Virus record (IMG/VR): IMGVR_UViG_3300046837_000232
Span: 1 to 42,745 of that record
Source: a virus
DNA: 42,745 bases
Reading direction: 5' to 3' (one strand)
Made by a program: the position numbers and the translations under genes. Below are positions 38,878 through 42,745 of this stretch, in pieces. The notes under the pieces were generated by a model, which had not been told where the DNA came from, made no database searches, and saw nothing but the letters and a program-made list of their open reading frames with translations. How positions within the stretch are numbered: position 1 is the stretch's first letter; each line of letters starts with the position of its first letter.

Positions 38878-39161
38878 GGGATCTTTCTGTATTGACGGAT
38901 CAACCGTTGGGCCTGGGTGATCTGCTGCATGCCTGCCGGGTCGAGCGAGATTAAATCGTCAAGCGAGGCGGCGCGCAATGTGTAATCCGGCTGATAGACG
39001 TTCACCTCGGCGCAGCGAATGCAAACGGCTAAATCGCCCGGGCTCGGCCGGTGCTCGCCTTTCCCGGCGTAGGTGGCCGCGTCCATCTGGTAGCCGCATG
39101 TAGGGCAAGCGCTGGCCGGCAATGGCGTGCCGGCGGCGCTGGTTCGGGCATTCGTTTTCAT
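38874..39161 (-). CDS. Small zinc-ribbon-like protein
   Basis: 95 residues from the ATG at 39161, which overlaps the integrase stop as ATGA. CPTCGYQ and CIRCAEV form two C-x2-C pairs about 30 residues apart, a likely zinc ribbon. The C-terminal half is helical (LDDLISLDPAGMQQITQAQR). A regulator or nucleic-acid-binding accessory is possible. Confidence 0.6.
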   Translation of the reverse strand: MKTNARTSAAGTPLPASACPTCGYQMDAATYAGKGEHRPSPGDLAVCIRCAEVNVYQPDYTLRAASLDDLISLDPAGMQQITQAQRLIRQYRKIP

Positions 39162-40423
39162 GGTGCGAAGCGCACGCGGATGTTTTCGGGTTTGTAGAGC
39201 CGGGAATTGCAGAAGTGCGTGTAAGCCTGCTCTGTGACCTTGACGGTGGCGTGGCGCAGCCAGTTTTGGGCCCGGTAGATCCCCCATTTCATGGCGACCA
39301 GGCTGCCGGAGTAGGCGCGTAGGGCATGCGCCTTTTTTTGCGTGCGCCAGCCTAACCCATGCAGCCAATGGCTGAGGCGCCGGAATACATCATCGGTTGT
39401 TTCGGTGAGGGAACCTTGCAGGACGGTTTCATCCGGCCGGCCGCGCCAGCCGCGGCGCTCGATGCGGCGCTGCAGGACGGTCCAATACGGATCCAGCGGC
39501 GGGACTACAAAGCAGCCGGACTGATTCTTGACGCGGCCGCGGCCGTCCAGGAGGGCGCCGTCATGCGAGCGGTTGAACATGCCCCAGGTGACCTGGGACA
39601 CTTCACCTTTGCGCAGGCCGCAAGACAGCATCAGCCCCACGGCGAGGAAGGTGTTGCGGTCTTCGATGTTGAGCCAGTCGTGCATTGTCTTGCGGATGAC
39701 GGCTTGGGAGGGCGGATTGTAACGGGTGTTGATACCGGTGAAGCGCTCCGCCTCATAGACGGCCAGGAACGGCGCCAGATCCGGCAGGAGGAGCCCGGCG
39801 CGGCGATAGGCGGCGAGGAGCTTGGGGCGGAAGAGGCAAGTCATCTGTGACCAGGTGGAGTTGCTGGAGCGCTTGAAACGGTTTTGCTCTTCCTGATTCT
39901 TTTCGGACTGCACCTTGACCAGGCGGGCGTTGAAGTAGGTTTGCGCGGTGAGTTCTGAGAAGACCGCGCAGCTGATGGCGTCGAGATCGGCCGGATCCTG
40001 GCCGGACTGGGCCAGGAAGGAGCGCAGGGAATAGAGAATCCCCTCGCGGTGCTTGTCCCCGATGTCGAGCGGGGTGGAATCAAATACGCGCAGCATGGCG
40101 GCGATGCTCGAGTACTGGGGCGCGGCCGCGGCGGTGCCGGGATTGATGATGGCGCGCACCTCGGCGAGCTGCTTGGATTGCGACGCCTCCAGGAGGAGCT
40201 TCGCCTTGGTTAAGGCAGTAGCGGTGTCGTTTGTTCCCAGGCTGACGCGGGTGCGCTTCTGGCCGCGTTGGACCCCGAATTGCCAGGGGGCATTTTTCGA
40301 GTCGTGGCGCTTCCAGATCCGATAGACCCGGCCGCCCCAGGTGAATGTCTTCACCGGGAGCGTGGCGGGTGTGGCAGGTGTGGCAAGTGGTGTGGCAGTT
40401 AGTGTGACAATTTGAGCGTTCAT
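39158..40423 (-). CDS. int: Tyrosine integrase
   Basis: 421 residues. The C-terminal catalytic domain shows R271 in GLRKGEVSQVTW, H366-x2-R369 in HALRAYSG, H391 in WLRHATVKVTEQAY and the nucleophile Y401. The N-terminal part has an arm-binding-like segment (FTWGGRVYRIWKRHDSKNAP) and a core-binding helical domain around 100-230. It would join the phage circle to the host chromosome at an attachment site. Four phased decamers lie just upstream (40492-40531). The first residues include a Thr-Pro-Ala stretch from a short tandem repeat. It is followed, with 4-nt overlaps, by three small genes. Confidence 0.92.
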   Translation of the reverse strand: MNAQIVTLTATPLATPATPATLPVKTFTWGGRVYRIWKRHDSKNAPWQFGVQRGQKRTRVSLGTNDTATALTKAKLLLEASQSKQLAEVRAIINPGTAAAAPQYSSIAAMLRVFDSTPLDIGDKHREGILYSLRSFLAQSGQDPADLDAISCAVFSELTAQTYFNARLVKVQSEKNQEEQNRFKRSSNSTWSQMTCLFRPKLLAAYRRAGLLLPDLAPFLAVYEAERFTGINTRYNPPSQAVIRKTMHDWLNIEDRNTFLAVGLMLSCGLRKGEVSQVTWGMFNRSHDGALLDGRGRVKNQSGCFVVPPLDPYWTVLQRRIERRGWRGRPDETVLQGSLTETTDDVFRRLSHWLHGLGWRTQKKAHALRAYSGSLVAMKWGIYRAQNWLRHATVKVTEQAYTHFCNSRLYKPENIRVRFAP

Positions 40424-40491
40424 ACCTTTCCAGTGTCTTCCATGGTTTTCCGTGTGTCAAGTTGCATTTCGTTTCGGTGGGGTGCGGTGTT

Positions 40492-40531
40492 TGTGCTGAT
40501 TCTCGCTGATTTGCTCTGATTCTCGCTGATT
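40492..40531 (-). promoter_or_regulatory. Four phased AATCAG decamers upstream of the integrase
   Basis: Read on the minus strand, AATCAG occurs four times exactly 10 bases apart, with a larger unit of 16 identical bases repeated every 20. This is one site per helical turn on one face of the DNA, 70-110 bases before the integrase start. Integrase arm sites, an excisionase/regulator site, or another member of the short tandem repeats are the candidates. Confidence 0.5.
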
Positions 40532-40569
40532 GGCTGGGCCTGAATGCCATTCATCTGTTTACCCTCGAT

Positions 40570-40797
40570 TTATGGGCGTTTTTTGCGGGTGTGGCGGCGG
40601 TGTGGTAGTTCGCGCAGCGCTCGCGTCATCCAGGCTCTATTGGCGCGCCTTTCCTTGGTCTGCGGCCAGCGCTTCAACCTGGCCAGGGCCAGGCGGAGGC
40701 GCCGGCGAATCAGCTCTGCCTTGGAAAAGTGTTTCGGGATGCCGGCGGCGCGCCGCCCCAGTGCTGAGGCGGCGGCGTTTTTTGATTTGGGGCTCAT
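40570..40797 (-). CDS. Small very basic protein
   Basis: 75 residues, start at 40797 in an ATGA overlap with the RadC stop. It is rich in Arg and Lys (KHFSKAELIRRRLRLALARL, ending HRRHTRKKRP), consistent with a DNA- or RNA-binding protein. The overlap with radC is the main reason to accept it. Confidence 0.55.
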   Translation of the reverse strand: MSPKSKNAAASALGRRAAGIPKHFSKAELIRRRLRLALARLKRWPQTKERRANRAWMTRALRELPHRRHTRKKRP

Positions 40798-41270
40798 ATC
40801 GAAACGAAATAGCCCAACTCGCGGAGGGAGGCAAAATCCCGTGCCCTGCCCTGCTCTGCAGTGCCCATGATCACATGGTCGAGCACTTCGATTTTGAGCA
40901 GCTGGCCGGCGCGGATCATGTCGCGGGTTACTTTTATGTCCGCTTCGCTGGGGCTGTGATCGCCGGAGGGATGGTTGTGCATAAGGACGATTGCGGCCGC
41001 GTTGGCGACAATCGCATTGCGAAACGTCTCGCGGGGATGCGCCAGGATGGTGTCGAGCGTGCCGGTGGCTACCAGGTAATGGCCCAGGATGTGGCGGCGC
41101 GTGCTGAGCACTAGGCAGATTAGAGTCTCCACCTCGGGCACGTGCCGCGGATCCGTGCGCACGTGTGCGCGCCAGTAGGCGGCGGCGTCATCCGGTGTGG
41201 TGGCCATGCAGTCCGGCGCCGTCTCGCGCAGGGTCAGGACTTTGAATTCTCCGAGTCGTTCAAGTTTCAT
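40794..41270 (-). CDS. radC: RadC/JAB-domain protein
   Basis: 158 residues, only the C-terminal JAB (MPN+) domain of RadC proteins. The zinc site is complete: H98-N-H100 in MHNHPSGDHSPSEAD with D111. The preceding LICLVLSTRRHILGHYLVAT strand region is typical. RadC-like proteins are frequent on mobile elements; their role is not settled and they are not proven repair enzymes. Here it heads the leftward accessory operon behind an RHH regulator, with a 12-bp palindrome in its leader. Confidence 0.9.
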   Translation of the reverse strand: MKLERLGEFKVLTLRETAPDCMATTPDDAAAYWRAHVRTDPRHVPEVETLICLVLSTRRHILGHYLVATGTLDTILAHPRETFRNAIVANAAAIVLMHNHPSGDHSPSEADIKVTRDMIRAGQLLKIEVLDHVIMGTAEQGRARDFASLRELGYFVSI

Positions 41271-41313
41271 GGTGAGTTTTCTTTGCCCTTACTGGGGGCG
41301 ATTCCAATCTCGC

Positions 41314-41325
41314 ATAAGCGCTTAT
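41314..41325. promoter_or_regulatory. Perfect 12-bp palindrome upstream of radC
   Basis: ATAAGCGCTTAT lies 44 bases before the radC start, in the short gap after the RHH gene. A TTGCAA box sits close by on the minus strand. A dimeric regulator such as one of the RHH proteins could bind it. Confidence 0.45.
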
Positions 41326-41337
41326 CTGTTGCAAGCC

Positions 41338-41538
41338 CTATTTACCGGGCGGCGTTTCGTCGCGTTTCAACTCGCGTTTGTAGCGCACCTCGAGCCGTGG
41401 CAGTCCGGCCGTCAAGGCCAGGTGCACTTGAAACGTGATGGGTGTTGCTGTCTTCCTGGCCAGCCGATCGAGGCGCCGGCGGACATTGGGTGTGATTCGG
41501 AATTTAAGGGGGTTTCCCTTTTTGGTGGTGTTGTTCAT
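41338..41538 (-). CDS. Ribbon-helix-helix regulator, leftward
   Basis: 66 residues from ATG at 41538; the frame is open to 41631 but that would cover the divergent control region. GNPLKFRITPNVRRRLDRLA supplies the ribbon strand and first helix, and the end (AGLPRLEVRYKREL) parallels ALPSLEARCARAL of the divergent protein at 41619. RHH proteins bind operators as dimers through the strand. It is probably the repressor or anti-repressor partner of its divergent neighbour. Confidence 0.65.
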   Translation of the reverse strand: MNNTTKKGNPLKFRITPNVRRRLDRLARKTATPITFQVHLALTAGLPRLEVRYKRELKRDETPPGK

Positions 41539-41603
41539 TCCGTAAGTGCTGCCATGTCCTACGCTGTACCACAAGTTTTTCCTCGCACGTATTACGGGTA
41601 TGA
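41535..41603. promoter_or_regulatory. Divergent control region with mirrored TTACGG...ATGA sites
   Basis: Between the two RHH genes, TTACGGAATGA reads leftward at 41535-41545 (touching the leftward ATG) and TTACGGGTATGA reads rightward at 41592-41603. The rightward one lies in two abutting 9-mers, GTATTACGG and GTATGACGC (41589-41606). These are plausible operators placed over both starts. Clear -35/-10 promoter boxes were not found. Confidence 0.5.
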
Positions 41604-41618
41604 CGCTACAAACGGGCC

Positions 41619-41822
41619 ATGCGAAAGACACAAAAGGCCAACGGGCGCAACCGTCTCCTCACGGTGCGAATGGATCCCGGCCTACAAACCCGCTTTGAGA
41701 AGGTGGTGCGCTCGTCCAGGCGCACAAAAACCTCCGTGCTGCTCGAATGCCTCGAGGCGGCGCTTCCTAGCCTTGAGGCGCGCTGCGCTCGAGCCCTGGC
41801 TGCCTGGAAACGGGCCGCCTAA
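41619..41822 (+). CDS. Ribbon-helix-helix regulator, rightward
   Basis: 67 residues. After a basic tip (RKTQKANGRN), LLTVRMDPGLQTRFEKVVRS is the RHH strand and helix, then RTKTSVLLECLEAALPSLEA. It aligns end to end without large gaps with the divergent protein at 41338, so the two are probably paralogues. As first gene of the rightward early unit it is well placed for a Cro- or Arc-like role. Confidence 0.7.
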   Translation: MRKTQKANGRNRLLTVRMDPGLQTRFEKVVRSSRRTKTSVLLECLEAALPSLEARCARALAAWKRAA

Positions 41823-41837
41823 ATCCCTTTCCGTGCC

Positions 41838-42038
41838 ATGGCCAGCAATCCAAAGCTGGAGCCCTACTATTCCCTGCGGGATGTGCGGCGCCTTTTCTTT
41901 CCCTCGCGCTCGATCCGGTGGCTGACTGACCAGGCCAAGGCCGGCGCGTTCGGCCAGGTGGTAAAGGACGCCGGCGGATGGCTGCTGCCTGAAAGCGGGA
42001 TCCTCGAGTATCTGCGCCAGCGAACTGTGACCCCATGA
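41838..42038 (+). CDS. Excisionase/MerR-type HTH protein
   Basis: 66 residues. YYSLRDVRRLFFPSRSIRWL is the helix-turn-helix and the tail GGWLLPESGILEYLRQR the wing-like end of helix_turn_helix_17/excisionase-like proteins. It may act as excisionase for the integrase or as an early regulator. It ends in an ATGA overlap with the next HTH gene at 42035. Confidence 0.7.
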   Translation: MASNPKLEPYYSLRDVRRLFFPSRSIRWLTDQAKAGAFGQVVKDAGGWLLPESGILEYLRQRTVTP

Positions 42039-42745
42039 ACCAGCCGGCTCTATTCGATCACACCGAGGAGGCGAGTTTTTTCCTCCCTAAGGAGGAGCTG
42101 CGAAAGCGCTACACGGGGAACCAGGTCGCGGCGCTCGAGGCCAAGCAGACCGCGGCGCTCCTGCTGGTGGCCTGGGGCTGCCCGGCGGAGATCATCGCCA
42201 GGGAGCTGCAGCTGTCCACCCGGACGGTCGCAGCCTGGACCAGCCAGGAGAGCGCCAAGGTAGCAGGCTGGCGCCGGGAGTATGCGGACAGCCTCTTAAA
42301 ATCGGGCGCGAAAGCCTTCGCCCTGGCTGACACCAAGGCCGGCGACGCGTCCTACCTTCAGCTCGTCACCGGTGGCGGGATCCTCACGGACAAGGCGATT
42401 GCCCTGGCTGCGATGGGTGAGATGGGGGAGGAAAAGATTGTAAAAGAGGGGGTCAGCCTGGCGGAGGCCGCGGCGGCGATCCGGGCCCGGATGGAGCGGC
42501 GCCGGCCGGCAGAGCTGCTCGAGCCCGGCGGCCAGGCGCTCGAGGCTGATTGCCTTTCAGGTGATGGAGATCGGCAGGCCAGCGAGATCGTGCAGGCTGT
42601 GGCAGCTGGTGAGGCAGATCCACCACCACCACCACCAGCCCGGCCGACGTCACCACCCTCCTCCTCCTCATCCGATCCCTCCGACACCACCACCCCGGAC
42701 CCGGGGGGGGGGGTAGGGCCGCCCGCCGGGCCCGGCGGGCCCACT
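42035..42745 (+). CDS. HTH-domain phage protein, 3' part across the join at 171-212
   Basis: The gene starts with ATG at 42035, overlapping the previous stop as ATGA, and stays open to the window end. On the closed circle it continues at 171 and stops at 210-212 (TAA), about 250 residues in all. Residues around 45-75 (GCPAEIIARELQLSTRTVAAW) form a clear helix-turn-helix. A helical region follows (GILTDKAIALAAMGE), then a Pro/Ser/Gly-rich tail. The LTDK pattern resembles phage HTH proteins that are sometimes annotated as small-terminase-like, but its place in the early operon next to replication genes fits a regulatory or replication role equally well. The downstream start at 212 overlaps its stop as TAATG. 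The precise function is not known. Confidence 0.75.
   Translation, partial: MNQPALFDHTEEASFFLPKEELRKRYTGNQVAALEAKQTAALLLVAWGCPAEIIARELQLSTRTVAAWTSQESAKVAGWRREYADSLLKSGAKAFALADTKAGDASYLQLVTGGGILTDKAIALAAMGEMGEEKIVKEGVSLAEAAAAIRARMERRRPAELLEPGGQALEADCLSGDGDRQASEIVQAVAAGEADPPPPPPARPTSPPSSSSSDPSDTTTPDPGGGVGPPAGPGGPT
42576..42745. repeat. Terminal direct repeat, right copy (circular join)
   Basis: Right-hand copy of bases 1-170. Removing one copy leaves a circle of about 42,575 bp. The reading frame of the gene beginning at 42035 stays open through this copy and continues in frame at base 171, which supports the closure. Confidence 0.9.

Noticed and set aside
40530-41114. 194-residue plus-strand ORF over the radC region
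   Set aside because: Opposite to a RadC protein with a complete zinc motif and to a gene coupled by ATGA overlap.
42035-42745. Confident call of small terminase subunit
   Set aside because: An HTH and an LTDK segment are not enough, and the gene lies in the early operon, about 4 kb upstream of terL.

Overview
The window is very probably the complete genome of a temperate, short-tailed (podovirus-like) dsDNA phage or prophage, about 42.6 kb and GC-rich. Bases 1-170 return almost unchanged as 42576-42745, so the contig closes into a circle of about 42,575 bp; one gene (42035 to the end, then 171-212) runs across the join. Evidence for a phage: P22-type portal, scaffold-like protein, DUF5309-type major capsid protein, large terminase, tail nozzle-like and fibre proteins, a 2,186-residue ejection/polyvalent protein and a tyrosine integrase. 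There is no tape-measure gene. The host is inferred, not proven, to be a Verrucomicrobiota/Planctomycetota-type bacterium: the genome is sprinkled with short 7-nt and 9-nt period tandem repeats that I remember from such genomes, and several proteins carry Sec-type signal peptides and a PKD domain as is common there.

Layout. (1) 38241-41538, minus strand: lysogeny/accessory arm with a ribbon-helix-helix (RHH) regulator, RadC/JAB protein, small basic protein, tyrosine integrase, zinc-ribbon protein, membrane protein and two small proteins, mostly joined by 4-nt ATGA overlaps. (2) 41539-41618: 80-bp divergent control region between two colinear RHH proteins, a candidate genetic switch. (3) 41619-3359 across the join, plus strand: second RHH protein, excisionase-like HTH, HTH protein, replication-initiator-like protein, DnaB helicase and small proteins. 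(4) 3356-13704: terminase, HTH protein, Gp37/Gp68 (DUF5131) protein, acyl carrier protein, portal, glycosyltransferase, scaffold and capsid, ending in a strong terminator. (5) 13843-26142: structural and tail genes, a large beta-helix fibre, PKD adhesin-like protein, candidate lysis genes, nozzle and second fibre. (6) 26174-38302: GNAT-like protein, internal virion proteins, second glycosyltransferase, giant metallopeptidase-motif protein and an ATP-grasp protein.

The most unusual feature is the repeat system. About 30 short tandem elements (units such as AACGCARAG, CACGAATNN, GAAGTAT, CCGAANN, ATTGAGA) sit at almost every gene junction of the plus-strand late region. The core of the main family has no stop codon in any of six frames, and copies are translated inside DnaB, TerL, a glycosyltransferase and the giant protein. 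In at least two tail genes an inverted pair of copies encodes both the basic n-region and the hydrophobic h-region of a signal peptide, and a third gene shows the same design with a different repeat family. At eight junctions the repeat forms a mini-ORF that links or nearly links the stop of one gene to the start of the next.

The coding density is very high. No gap over 300 bases lacks a gene; the largest gap (13705-13842) holds a terminator and one repeat. I saw no tRNA, rRNA, CRISPR array, insertion sequence, RNA polymerase or clear endolysin.
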